Numbered from the stretch's first letter, positions 44,616 to 56,110 are shown. The stretch is DNA of 64,000 nucleotides from Lineus longissimus (GCF_910592395.1 NC_088311.1:13458501-13522500); one strand, 5' to 3'. Made by a program: numbers and translations. The notes: generated from the sequence alone by a model not told the origin.

Positions 44616-44958
44616 CACGTGACCTTCCAGGAGCACGTGATCAGTCAGGAGCACGTGACCATAAAAATTTGCTGACGTCACATTTTGGTACTTACGTAGT
44701 GCTTTCGTGATCTAAAATTAAAAATCGAAAATGTCTCGCCCGAGGAGATACAATAAGAATTGTATTTTATCATCTGGATGTCGTCTTTGTTTCATTAATA
44801 CCATGTATAGTACCGGTACACGACTTAGATTTCGGGAGGAATTGAATGATACAGGAGGATTACAATATGAAGCATGGAATCATTTTTGCAACACGACAAT
44901 AGTACCAAACGTGATGTCATCAATTTTTTGCGGTCACGTGCTCCTGGAAGGTCACGTG
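44616..44958. repeat. Foldback element with E-box arms
   Basis: 44616-44640 and 44934-44958 are a perfect 25-bp inverted repeat. Each arm contains two CACGTG E-boxes (44616, 44634; 44935, 44953), and a fifth lies at 44652. The spacer is about 290 bp and contains a 77-codon frame (44731-44964, MSRPRRYNKNCILSSGCRLC) of unknown identity, whose 3' end reads into the right arm. I take the frame as unsupported. Confidence 0.8.
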
Positions 44959-45354
44959 CTATGATAAAAATATTTGTATGAGAAACATTTTTCTGTATAT
45001 AAGAAATGTCTTTACTAAACGAGAAAAAAAATTGATGTGAAAAATCTTTTTACAGAACGAAATATTTTTGACATGATCAATGATAGTTTGCGGATATGAA
45101 AATATGAAGACATGATGAATAAAAAGCCCTTTTAAAAAATTTTATGATATGATTTTGTTTTAAAGTATGAAAAAAAAGGAGATTCAGAGAAGAAAATGAA
45201 AGGTCCTGATTTTAAATTTGTGTTCTTATACGTACAAATGAAGTCCTGCATTTTTTCCGCTTTGGCTTGCCATAGTACAGGCCAATAGCTAGGGGTAATA
45301 ATGTGAAGTGCTTTGAGCAACTGAAGCCAGTTGTTTTTAATGCTATATAAGTCA

Positions 45355-45860
45355 CCAGTTTATTATTATATGGTCAGGTGACCTTAGAGACTAAATATCC
45401 ATGTGATTTCATTCATGGATTGGCCACCAGGGGACAAAACCTGAAACACAAAAAGTGCTATTTCTCCTGAACTAAAGGCTGGGTTATTTCCAAATGATTA
45501 TCATAGTAATTATCATCTAGTAAGGATACATTACATAATACCCAGGTTTTTGATTTGACGTGCTTTTCAAGGTCAAAGAGGTCAACTTTGGCAAAATTTC
45601 AACATACATGGCACGTTTACTTACTATGTGACCTGGATCATTCTAAACTTCTTCAAAGATGCCTCTGGGCAAGTCTTACCGGAACTACAGTCCGGATTTG
45701 ATTACCAATGTAGCCACCACGGGGCAAAGGTTTTAAAAATTGTGGAAGTCTAATTTTGTCAAAACTAGAGCTCAGATGTCGATCATATGTGGTGTGAAGG
45801 TAGCCACATGCATCCCCTACTTTAACGACCCACTTTGATCCCGATCTGATTTTAAATGTG
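45355..45860 (+). repeat. Two diverged 300-bp-type units
   Basis: Modules GGATTGGCCACCAGGGG, TTGATTTGACGTGCTTTTCA and AGGTCAAAGAGGTCA, then a GGCACGTTTACTTACTATG unit start near 45610. 44960-45354 before it is AT-rich with nothing recognised. Confidence 0.75.
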
Positions 45861-45868
45861 GCACAAAG

Positions 45869-46199
45869 GTGAGCACAATGGCTCAGACCGTTTCATACCA
45901 TATACCATGAGGTAACTCGTTGTGTCTTTAATTCCTCGTTGCATCCTGATAAGCTTATGGAAAAGCGACTGGTTGCCTTCAGCTGCCATTGACAGCGCAG
46001 CAAGGATACATTACATATCATGCAAGTTTTTTCGATTAGATTTTAAATGTGGACACCAGGTCGACAGGTGAGCCTGATGGCCCTGGCCGTTTCATTACCA
46101 TCCACGATGAGGTAACTTGTATTGTCTTTGATTCCTTTTTACATCCTGAAAAGCTTATGGAAAAGCGACTGGTTGCCTTCAGCTGCCACTGACAGCGTA
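45869..46199 (+). repeat. Tandem duplication, about 201-bp spacing
   Basis: Blocks GCTTATGGAAAAGCGACTGG and TTGCCTTCAGCTGCCA, each preceded by ATGAGGTAACT, occur at about 45950 and 46150. They are separated by AAGGATACATTACATATCAT. Confidence 0.8.
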
Positions 46200-46209
46200 T
46201 GTAAATATG

Positions 46210-46285
46210 TAATGTAAATATGGATTTATATAGCGCACATTCCAGGTCGTAATGATCTGCTCACATGTGCTTTACATCATTGACC
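46210..46285 (+). repeat. Short repeat with TTATATAGCGC...GCTTTACA
   Basis: GGATTTATATAGCGCACATT and GTGCTTTACATCATTG about 60 bp apart form the ends of a small imperfect hairpin repeat that I recall as common in marine invertebrate genomes. It is a single copy here. 46286-46692 holds no recognised gene. Confidence 0.45.
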
Positions 46286-46696
46286 CATATGCCCAGGTGA
46301 AAAGCACAGTCTTTCTCCTAACTTTGCAATCCAACGTGGTAATCCATGGGTGATTGGTGGTGATCACAGTAGTGCGTGACTGGATTAGACGGTCTCTGGT
46401 GTACACAATGTTCTGCATTGTTGGTTCTCCTGAATAAACAACCATGTACATACACAGGAACCAAAATGGCCACAGTGGCCAATGTAGACAACCCAGAAAG
46501 TTCACCATTAGAGTATTCCTTCAAGACCACATATGGGCACAGTGAAAATAGGTTCACACGGGTCCATGCACATCCATGAATCAATTGAGCACAGGAAAAG
46601 CCAGTCCAAATGCCTAGAACCACATCAAAAATGTGCTGATGTTAGGAGCTGATGTGAAAGGCAGCTACTCAGCGCCTGTTCACCTTTCCTTCTTAA

Positions 46697-47698
46697 CCCC
46701 TTCGCTACCGAGGCAAGTGGCATGCCCTGTACCGAGATATTTTACCAGTTTTATGCCTAATGGCGTATGAATACTTAAAAAAATTGTAGCTCCTCTATTA
46801 TTCATCATAGACTAATAAAACCATACATTTTTGTAAAGCTGATTACCTTGGCTATCGATTGGTGTTGTTTCCTGGTATCAATTGGGTAAGAGGTGATCAA
46901 TAATCAATTATGATCAATATTTTTTGATTGATTATGCTAAATTTATTGATTTTCTGATTTGAACAAGTATAAAACTGTAATTGATGAACTTACAACCTAT
47001 AAATGATATGCAGAACTCGTTGCTAACCTTTGGCTATTGTCTATCACTGATATCGATTGATTACCGATATTGATTGATCAAACATGATATTTTCGACGTT
47101 TTTCAACAGTGTTTTTTCAATGAATTAGGATCATTACAAAGCATCATTGGCTTTATTTGATGATTGACCTACAATATACTGTTCACTGATTCATCAGTAA
47201 TCAATAGCCTATTGGTTATTGATTATCTATCGATTATTGATTGATCAGTGATCGGAATGTGATTGGTTTTTCAAAAAATGTCAATTTTTTCAGGTGAAGT
47301 ATTCAGTCCCCATGTTCACTACTCACATACACCTGTGAGTCCTCCAGTATCATAGAAACTGCCGCAGCCAAGTCAACACGCCCACGTTTCGCCATGTTAT
47401 TCACAATACAATGCGGTATCTGTGGCAGTAATATCGCCAATTTATATGCTAATCGCCTCGTGTGTAGTAACGGCAAACACATGCCAATTTAACCACAGCG
47501 CCATCTTAGAACGATGAATGAAACTAAATATAGTCTGCTACAGACACCAGGGACATCAATACACCGTGCAATAGTGTCTAACGTGTACCGGGAGTTCTAT
47601 ACTAAAACGTTGGTAGAGGGACGATATATCGTCCCTACTAGGTATACGGGAGACAAATTATAGGGACGATATATCGTCCCTACTAGGTACGCAAGGGG
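46697..47698. mobile_element. piggyBac-like MITE
   Basis: TTAA (46693-46696 and 47699-47702) flanks inverted ends CCCCTTCGCTACC and CCCCTTGCGTACC (reverse complement of the right end). TTAA duplication with CCC-starting ends is the piggyBac signature. It is 1002 bp with no transposase. It carries two perfect 18-bp palindromes, GGGACGATATATCGTCCC, at 47618-47635 and 47663-47680 near the right end, and a dense ATTGAT/ATCAAT region at 46850-47270. Confidence 0.87.
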
Positions 47699-47702
47699 TT
47701 AA

Positions 47703-48090
47703 GTAGTAAGGATACATCACATATCATACAGGTTTTCGATTTGATTTTAAATGTGGCCACCAGGTCAACAGGTGAGCACAATGGCCCAGGGTCTAATGGT
47801 GTGAATTGGTTGTTAGAGTGTAAGTATGGTACATTTCTTAAACGTAAAGCTATGAACTTGAAATTTAGGAAACAGGGCTTCCTACGTCATATAACCTCTG
47901 ACTCCAGATTTCGATCGGATCTGATTCTTGACTTGGCCAGTAGGGGGCCAAAACTAAAAAAGGTAAACAGTGCAATATCTCGCTCATTAGTCACTTGTTT
48001 TTGATAATATTTTTTCTGGTTGGTAGTCCGCAAGGATACATCACATATCATATGAGTTTTTGATTTGACCTTCTAAATAGAGTAAATGAC
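47703..48090 (+). repeat. 300-bp-type repeat, interrupted by the piggyBac-like MITE
   Basis: AAGGATACATCACATATCAT, ACCAGGTCAACAGGTGAGCA, TTGACTTGGCCAGTAGGGGG and further modules run up to the polypyrimidine tract of the ELP3 exon at 48161. One repeat unit thus ends about 70 bp from a functional splice acceptor. Confidence 0.75.
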
Positions 48091-48134
48091 CGATGTTGTT
48101 TTCCTGAGTATATCTTTCTAACTTACGATGATAG

Positions 48135-48660
<526 letters not shown>

Positions 48661-49132
48661 ATTTATTGAAGTTGGTTTGAGGAAGGTTCCTTTCGTTTTT
48701 TTGTGCACCAACGGTATATCCAGTTTCCTTTCTAACTGGTATTTCCATTGTAACATCACGCCCAGTTGTTCAGTCATATGATGGCATTGAAACAATTTAC
48801 TTCGCTACATTTGCACAATCCTGTGGCAATGGCGTCAATGTCATTGGCCTGTACAATCCACCGGCTCCCCCTACAAGGAAGATAATTGGTGCAATTTCAG
48901 ACATTACTGCACAGATTAACCTTTGTGCTCCCACTGTGATACTTGGAGATTTCAATGTTGACTCATCAAAAATATCTCCTGTTGCTACACACTTACTGGA
49001 CTTCTTCCAAGACCTTGGGGTCTCTGTGTATTCACGAGATGGTCAAACCACTGATGGAATGACAAATATAGATCACATATTCACAAATTGGAAACTAGGA
49101 GAATTTCAAACTTGTACAGCAGAGACCTATTA

Positions 49133-50063
49133 AGCTGTGTTCTCATTGGGCCTTTAAAACGAAACGTTTTAAGTCTTTAAAATGGTTTAGGGTGCCACAC
49201 TAGAGGGACCTTAAAACGTTTTGGAACCGTTTTAACGAGAACGATTCATGATGCGCTTTCAAGTCGTCTTGAAACCGTTTCAGCTAAAACAGTTGTGTGG
49301 CGTTTTGAATGTGGTGCTATCAATGCGTTGTACGCATGCGCATTAGTGATTTTTACTTTACTTCCGTTCTGAAGCCTGGATGCTGCGTGTGTCTGACATT
49401 TCATTTATGTTGTGCTTGCTTCGCTTAAAATGGCTGGGAGAGGTAATGTGTGGGCCAGGATTGAAGTTCTTGCCCTTCTGGGCCTGTGGAGGGACGAGGA
49501 CGTAGAGGGGCAGATGCAAAACGTTCATAGAAATACTCCTATTTATGCCAGGCTGGCTGAGCTCATGTCTGATCAGGGGTGGGAGCGCACTCCTGAACAG
49601 TGTCGCCGCAAGATTAAGGCCCTAAAGCATGATTATAACAAAACGAAAGCAAATTTGCAATGTTCTGGGACAGGTTCACGGAACATTTTGGCGAATGAGG
49701 AGTTTGCTCTACTGGATGAGGTGCTGGGGACAAGACCCCTCCATAATCCGATCGTAGGATCAGTTGTTGACACCCTAGCGGCCGACAGGACTGTGACTGT
49801 CCCGACTGATAATGAAGGTCATGAAGAGGATGCCAGTGCAGACACAGGTGCAGACTTTGAAGTAGCTAAATATGATGATCATGATGATGCCAATACATCA
49901 TCTTACAACAGAAACGACTTCAGTGTGACCCGCTCAAAACGTTTTGAAGACGCTTTGAGAACGCTTTTAAAATCTAGTGTGGCCTGTGCGTTTTTGCGAA
50001 AACGTTTTTCGTCAGACGTTTTACGGAGAACGACTTCAGATCAGATTTAATGAGAACACAGCT
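49133..50063. mobile_element. PIF/Harbinger-like element carrying only a Myb-like gene
   Basis: Perfect 15-bp terminal inverted repeats AGCTGTGTTCTCATT (49133-49147) and its complement (50049-50063) are flanked by TTA at 49130-49132 and 50064-50066. A 3-bp TWA duplication plus a Myb/SANT-like gene is characteristic of PIF/Harbinger. No DDE transposase is present. Both subterminal regions are full of AAACGTTTT-type motifs and share an inverted GCCACACTAGA block. The insertion interrupts an endonuclease frame that is restored when one TTA is kept. Confidence 0.87.
49412..50050 (+). CDS. Myb/SANT-like DNA-binding protein of a Harbinger-type element
   Basis: 212 codons, uninterrupted. Residues about 12-100 form a trihelix-like Myb/SANT domain (Myb_DNA-bind_4 type): LALLGLWRDEDVEGQMQNVH, RNTPIYARLAELM, GWERTPEQCRRKIKALKHDY, then FALLDEVLGTRP. 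An acidic stretch (DNEGHEEDASADTGADFEVA) follows, and the tail is encoded by the subterminal repeats. The stop TAA (50048-50050) overlaps the terminal inverted repeat. A second Met at residue 7 (AAAATGGC context) may be the real start. In Harbinger elements this protein binds the subterminal repeats and imports the transposase; here it is alone, so it could act on related elements elsewhere. Confidence 0.85.
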   Translation: MLASLKMAGRGNVWARIEVLALLGLWRDEDVEGQMQNVHRNTPIYARLAELMSDQGWERTPEQCRRKIKALKHDYNKTKANLQCSGTGSRNILANEEFALLDEVLGTRPLHNPIVGSVVDTLAADRTVTVPTDNEGHEEDASADTGADFEVAKYDDHDDANTSSYNRNDFSVTRSKRFEDALRTLLKSSVACAFLRKRFSSDVLRRTTSDQI

Positions 50064-50103
50064 TTACTCCTATCACAAATCTGTGTGGCTTTCATTCTTA
50101 TAG

Positions 50104-50497
50104 AATATTCACCATATTTCCCTTCGTAAGAGTGCACTTTTCTTTTCCTAAATGCAACAATGTTTCACTATAGAAATTAATCAACACTCATTTAACCCCT
50201 TTAGTGCTAGTGCAACGCATTTGTCCTTCATATTTTTAGATATTGCCATCCGTGTTGGGCAATATTTATTATCTCGTACCAAATGTCATTGTTTATTTTA
50301 AGAATAGGCCTACTCTTAATAGACTTATTCAGGTAATCGAAACAGCAGGTGCAACGGGCACACAATCATCCAGGAGATGGCGCGTCAGTTGATGTCGGCT
50401 ATTTACGTAGAGATGCCGATGTTGGAAAAAGCACTGGTCGCGGCATGGGAAATAGGCGAAATGGCTGTAAGCGAAATGGCTGTAGGCGAAATGGCGA
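50104..50497. other. Gap with a piggyBac-like left end
   Basis: TTAACCCCTTTAGTGCTAGT at 50192 resembles a piggyBac-type left terminus, but no matching right end was found. Otherwise nothing recognised. Confidence 0.35.
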
Positions 50498-51050
50498 TTA
50501 ACCGTTTTGTTGGTCGTCGCTGTGGGCTGCCCTTGTTTTCAGTTTGGCCCGTTTTGTCGTGTCTGCATATATTGTCAGATGCACACTATATTTGGGCCTC
50601 TGACGTCTCAGTATCTCTTTCACTACCTTTTCAAAGTCTTCTGTTTGATTGGTACTCAAGCAGGCTGACTCTTGGCCCTCAGGGTCAGCCACCACTAGTT
50701 TAAATTGTGTGTATCTTGAACAGCGCCAAAGTTTGGTATGACCCCCAATGGTCATGACAGAGGGTTTGTCTGTCACCTGAGAGTTGTGGTGAGTGAATTT
50801 CCGACTAGCAAATTTTAAATAGAAAAGCGTTGCAATTGCTTAGAAAAGCGCCGCAATTGCTTAGAGTCGCTGTCATCAGACTCACGGGTACGCTTCTTCG
50901 TTGCAACAAAATTGACCACTTCAGTCACAGCCACATCAATATCAGAAGGGACCTTCACAAACTCAACTTGTATTCTTGCCTTGTCATTAATTAAGTCGTC
51001 AAAAAAACATCTCAACAGGTCTTCATCCTGGTGGAGATATCCCTAGCAGG
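50498..51050 (-). pseudogene. LTR retrotransposon gag C-terminal fragment
   Basis: Read on the - strand: DEDLLRCFFDDLINDKARIQ, VEFVKVPSDIDVAVTEVVNF, then a basic-acidic linker KKRTRESDDSDSKQL. This is the end of a Gypsy-type Gag (the LLxxFxDxLxDxxxRxxVE...PxxIDxAVxxVVxF pattern). A lower frame (50776-50498) follows without clear motifs; no CCHC knuckle is visible. The upstream part of a similar Gag is at 58901-59490. Confidence 0.55.
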
Positions 51051-51070
51051 GTAGGCCTTATTGTAAAGCC

Positions 51071-51626
51071 TTTTTAGCTCGGCTGACAAAGTCAGCGAAA
51101 GTGGGAATATTACTAAGGGAATGGTGTCCTCCTTCCTTCCATCCTTGTCACTTTTGGGCATTTTGTAACCGTAAGACCTAGGCACTTTGTTGACGCTGCT
51201 AAATTAGGAGTAGCCCAAAAGGAACTCAGAAACCAAAAATCAGCGCGATCCGACCTATATTCGGCGAATGAGGTAATCGGGAAGTTTAAACTTCTTTCCT
51301 TTATACCTCGGTCCACAGAGGAAATATTGTTTTCAAATCTGGCCGAATATTTTTTAATAATTTTTCATTTTGACTTGTAATGGAATTAGTTTAGTTTCCA
51401 CCGCCAGTTGGCGCTACAGGCACATTTGACTGATTTTTTGACAATTCAAAAGCCCGGGTTATGACGTATAGTTGCGCAGTTGTATTCTGCGCATTGAATT
51501 GGCCAAGGAACCAGGCTATATTTCAGCATAGGCTACCCGCTGTGTGACCAGTCTAAAGATGGAAGATTGATTTTGCAACAAGTAACCAATTTTCTGCTAA
51601 AAAGTAGTCAAGTAGGCAATATTATC
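51071..51626 (+). repeat. AGCTCAGCTGA-started dispersed repeat, copy 2
   Basis: It starts TTTTTAGCTCGGCTGACAAA and then parallels 33225-33692 block by block, with an extra stretch (GGGCATTTTGTAACCGTAAG) also present near 3806. Confidence 0.87.
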
Positions 51627-52046
51627 ACTAGTTCCTTTCAGTGGGTAGTCATAAGGTCTTAACGGAATACTTTCAGAAATTAGTTCTTGAAAATTTGGCC
51701 ACAATTCTGTGAAAACGATATCAGAAGTGCACGCTCTGTTCGCGATGTATTTTGAAGTGGAGAATTCCCACAGTATGTGCAGTGAATCGGCATGATTCCA
51801 TTTGCATATTAGTTTTTAGTACTACGATTCTTACATGAGTAAAAAGTAGACATTCCAAGAAACACAATAATGTTACTCCCATAAAAATTGATTCAAAATT
51901 GACGGAGCTACGGCATTCTGTTCAGCAATTGGCAGCGCTGATAAAATACATTGCATGCTAATGCATGCCAAATGGCACACTTTAAAAAGCGCTCATTGGA
52001 CAACGTAGGGAATCACCAGAAATGACGTCATCGCTGGTCTAAATCT
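51627..52046. other. Unrecognised sequence before the Helitron copy
   Basis: No motif found on either strand. Confidence 0.4.
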
Positions 52047-53137
52047 TCTATATAATAATACTGGAAGGGGACGAATAAAGTCACACTTAAGAGGCGTTGG
52101 ATCGCCTTGAAATTTTGCATGAATGGTGGTGACACCTTACCCTGATGCAACATCTTGGTTTTGTTCAAAAATTTACTTCAGCAGAGCCGTAATGAGGGAT
52201 TTTTAATCGGACACTGTCAATTCTCCTTACCACTCACAGAAGCCAAGCCATTGCTGTTAAGTTATGCAGGGGCTTAATCAATTACCTGCACTCCCTGTGG
52301 GGTGAATAACATCACCTTTTGAACAGCTGGCTGTAGGGGGATTATTGGAACAGCCGGTATACCTGCTGACCTGCTGAACCCAGGTTAATGTTATTTTCAA
52401 TCCACGATTGCAGGTTACCTGATTTTCGAGATTTCGCGGGAAATTGTATTGTAAACAGACGCATATGTGCAGTTCAAATGTAAACAAAAATGTATTTTTG
52501 GTACTGTTGGTTGCTGGACTTGGGTTTTCCCGCAGTTAGGAGCTGGGGTCAAATTGGTGGTCTATTGTTTATGGGTGCTGTTTTTGTCAGAGCTAGCCCT
52601 TGATTATGTGGGGATTTTCAAATTAAGGTGACCATGGTCTTTTTATGTGCTCACCACAGCTTTCAATACTTGATGTATCTGAAGAGGCGCGCTGAACCTG
52701 ACATGGCCTCATCAAGGAGCTGCTCACGGTGCTGAACTTCTACTTTGCCTGTCGACTAAGTGCCTTGCCCGAGACATTGCTAATGCTACATGTAGGAGGA
52801 GTACGCATTTTAAAGTTATAGTAGTGATAGTAGTAGTTGGTTCGAGCCATTTGGAAGCCGACATGTGAAGGCCTATCTGGGTTCTCCTTCTTCTCCGTAT
52901 AAAAAGGGGCATATTGCTGTCAAGGAACGAGGCATGTTGACATTGCCTCATCATCTCTATCGGACCAATTGATATACTTTTATATGCACGCATACATCAC
53001 GCCATTGCAGGGTCCGAGTATGTGGACAATTGGTTTGATTAATTTGTCTCTTCGATAGTGCTCCTTTATTGCATTAGATTTTCATCGCAATTCAATCTAT
53101 TCAAGATATAGCCAATTTGAACCTGTCTGCGCCACGG
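52047..53137 (+). mobile_element. Non-autonomous Helitron, 3' end lost (copy C)
   Basis: It begins TCTATATAATAATACTGG and is alignable to 21258-22365 throughout, but instead of GGGTATAATGCTAG it passes into the sequence at 53138. The preceding base is T, not A. Confidence 0.8.
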
Positions 53138-53451
53138 ATAGATTGGTTCCCGATCGACTCACTAGGGATACGCAGTAGAGCACAATGCTGGTAAAAAATA
53201 GATTGGTTCCCGATCGACTCTCGAGGGATACGCAGTAGAGCACAATGTCATGAAAAACGACCCTTTGTATTATAAATTCCAATCACCTGCAGGACAGGTC
53301 AATTTCTCTCAATAAAATTAATTTTGTTGACTCCTGTAATCTCTACCTTATTAGAAAAAAACAGACAGTGGTGTTAGTCCCAAACTGGTCATTTCTATTT
53401 ATTTTGACCTCTGTTAAATCAGGATACCTCTCAATTACAGACATCATTTTT
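53138..53451 (+). repeat. 3' extension shared with copy A, with 60-bp duplication
   Basis: 53138-53197 and 53198-53257 are tandem copies of ATAGATTGGTTCCCGATCGA... plus GGGATACGCAGTAGAGCACA. The remainder matches 1345-1553 of copy A. It is cut at 53451 by a 5.1-kb insertion and resumes at 58565. Confidence 0.85.
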
Positions 53452-53544
53452 ACCCCTCTGCCCATAAAGGCTAGAGGGGTATTGTCGAGGCGTTCGCCGT
53501 CTGTCTGAGGGTCTGAGGGTCTGTCCGTCTGTCCGTTGATCTCG

Positions 53545-55548
53545 TTTCCGGAGCATATATCCGTAACCATAAATGCTGGCAATTTCATCTCTGGGTGGTT
53601 TGAAGGTCTTATGGTACCATTGTGCCTTTTGGCAGTTTTGACAGTTTTCGACCTACACTTGGCCCCAGGGGGCGCTTCATGCAAAAAACTACTTTTGACT
53701 ATATCTCATGAATTATGTTAGCTAGAATCATGATATTTTTACTGAGGACAGTACTCTTGAGACTACATCACATAATACCCGGGTTTTTGATTTGACCTAC
53801 TTTTCAAGGTCACGGGTCAAGTAGCGTAAATTGACCATCAGTGGTTTCCGGAGCATATATCCGTAACCATAAATGCTGGGCATTTCATCTCTTGGTTGTT
53901 TGAAGTGTTATGGTACCATTGTGCCTTTTGGCAGTTTTGACGGTTTTCGACCTACACTTGGCGCAAGGGGGCACTTTATGCGCAAAAACTACTTTTGGCT
54001 ATATCTCATGAATTGTGCAAGCTTGAATCATGATATTTTTCACTGAGGACAGTACTCATGAGACTACATCACATAATACCCGGGTTTTTGATTTGACCTA
54101 CTTTTCAAGGTCACAGGGGTCAAGTAGCGTAAATTGACCATCAGTGGTTTCCGGAACATATATCCGTAACCATAAATGCTGGGCATTTCATCTCTGGGTG
54201 GTTTGAAGGTCTTATGGTACCATTGTGCCTTTTGGCAGTTTCGACGGTTTTCGACCTAAACTTGGCCCCAGGGGGCGCTTCATGCAAAAAAACTACTTTT
54301 GGCTATATCTCATGAATTATGCTAGCTAGAATCATGATATTTTTATTGAGGACAGTACTCATAAGACTACATCACATAATACCCGGGTTTTTGATTTGAC
54401 CTACTTTTCAAGGTCATAGGGGTCAAGAAGCGTAAATTGACCATCAGTGGTTTCCGGAGCATATATCCGTAACCATAAATGCTGGCAATTTCATCTCTGG
54501 GTGGTTTGAAGGTCTTATGGTACCATTGTGCCTTTTGGCAGTTTTGACAGTTTTCGACCTACAATTGGCCCCAGGGGGCGCTTCATGCAAAAAACTACTT
54601 TTGACTATATCTCATGAATTATGCTAGCTAGAATCATGATATTTTTACTGAGGACAGTACTCATGAGACTACATCACATAATACCCGGGTTTTTGATTTG
54701 ACCTACTTTTCAAGGTCACGGGTCAAGTAGCGTATATTGACCATCAGTGGTTTCCGGAGCATATATCCGTAACCATAAATGCTGGGCATTTCATCTCTTG
54801 GTGGTTTGAAGTGTTATGGTACCATTGTGCCTTTTGGCAGTTTTGACGGTTTTCGACCTACACTTGGCCCAAGGGGGCACTTTATGCGCAAAAACTACTT
54901 TTGGCTATATCTCATGAATTGTGCAAGCTTGAATCATGATATTTTTCACTGAGGACAGTACTCATGAGACTACATCACATAATACCCGGGTTTTTGATTT
55001 GACCTACTTTTCAAGGTCACAGGGGTCAAGTAGCGTAAATTGACCATCAGTGGTTTCCGGAACATATATCCGTAACCATAAATGCTGGGCATTTCATCTC
55101 TGGGTGGTTTGAAGGTCTTATGGTACCATTGTGCCTTTTGGCAGTTTTGACGATTTTTGACCTACACTTGGCCCCAGGGGGCGCTTTATGTAAAAAACTA
55201 CTTTTGGCTATATCTCATGAATTATGCTAGCTTGAATCATGATATTTTTACTGAGGACAGTACTCATGAGACAACATCACATAATTCCCGGGTTTTTGAT
55301 TTGACATACTTTTCAAGGTCACAGCGGTCAAATAGCATAAATTGACCATCAGTGGTTTCCGGAGCATATATCCGTAACCATAAATGCTAGGCATTTCATC
55401 TCTGGGTGGTTTGAAGGTCTTATGGTACCATTGTGCGTTTTGGCAGTTTCGACGGTTTTCAACCTACACTTGGCCCCAGGGGGCGCTTCATGCGAAAAAC
55501 TACTTTCGGCTATATCTCAGGAATTATGCTAGCTAAAATCATGATTTT
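53545..55548 (+). repeat. Tandem array of seven ~302-bp units with trimer higher-order structure
   Basis: Units start TTTCCGGAgCATATATCCGT at 53545, 53845, 54148, 54451, 54751, 55054 and 55356. Variants recur with period three: units 2 and 5 share CTCTTGGT(T/G)G, GCACTTTATGCGC and TTGTGCAAGCTTG; units 3 and 6 share CCGGAACATA; units 1 and 4 share GCTGGCAATTTC. The array is therefore 906-bp trimers (53545-54450 and 54451-55355) plus a partial unit. Non-coding. Confidence 0.93.
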
Positions 55549-55692
55549 TTTTGGTATGTGCGTTGGGGATGACTAGAGGAAGGTTCCTTTTGAAAACCAG
55601 CTCGTTCTGATTGTCAATATGCTCACAGGGCGGCGTGCTTGAAATCGGTTTCCGTCAATTTCGAGGAGAACCGTCTGATTAAATTCATTTTT
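55549..55692 (+). repeat. ~141-bp unit, copy 1 of 3
   Basis: It starts GGTATGTGCGTTGGGG and ends AAATTCATTTTT. Copies 2 and 3 are at 57661-57802 and about 57803-57945. It is separated from copy 2 by the element at 55693-57658. Confidence 0.88.
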
Positions 55693-56110
55693 AGCTCAGC
55701 TGACAAGCTGAGCTATTCATATGAGTAAATGGTAGAATGAATGTCCGTCTGTCTGTCTGTCTGTCTGTTAAACAGGCACGTTTCAAAACTATGGCGGATA
55801 GGCGATAGATTTTCCCTATAAGCCATTTAGACCCTTCAGGACTCCTGAATAGACCAAGTGGGGGTCCGGCAGGATTAACAGTTTGGCCACCAGGGGGCAA
55901 AAAGCCTAAATCACAAAACAATTTTTTGGCGCTTTATTCAAGCAGATAGAAGCTTGAAATAAAGTTGAAAAGGACCGCATGCATGTAGGTCTTGAAACTA
56001 CTAAGAGTAGTTTTGATTGATACCACCAGTTGGCGTTACTGAGCCAAAATCTGTGTTGACCTAGTTTAAGCTTGATTTGAATTTCCCGCTCTTGTATGAT
56101 TCTGAAGGTT

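Larger units (their letters stand above)
48690..50103 (+). pseudogene. Exo-endo-phosphatase endonuclease fragment, split by insertion
   Basis: APE-like endonuclease C-terminal half: VIGLYNPPAPPTRKIIGAIS, ILGDFNVDSS with the catalytic Asp/Asn, NIDHIFTN, then ETY interrupted at 49130. After the inserted element the same frame resumes at 50067 and gives SYHKSVWLSFL with the catalytic His, ending at TAG 50101-50103. Such domains occur in non-LTR retrotransposons and at the C terminus of Helentron-type Helitrons; the PPxPPTRKI and IDHIFTN wording suits either. The N-terminal half and any RT are missing. Confidence 0.8.

Noticed and set aside
44731-44964. 77-codon frame between the E-box arms
   Set aside because: No recognisable domain, and its end is formed by the inverted repeat.
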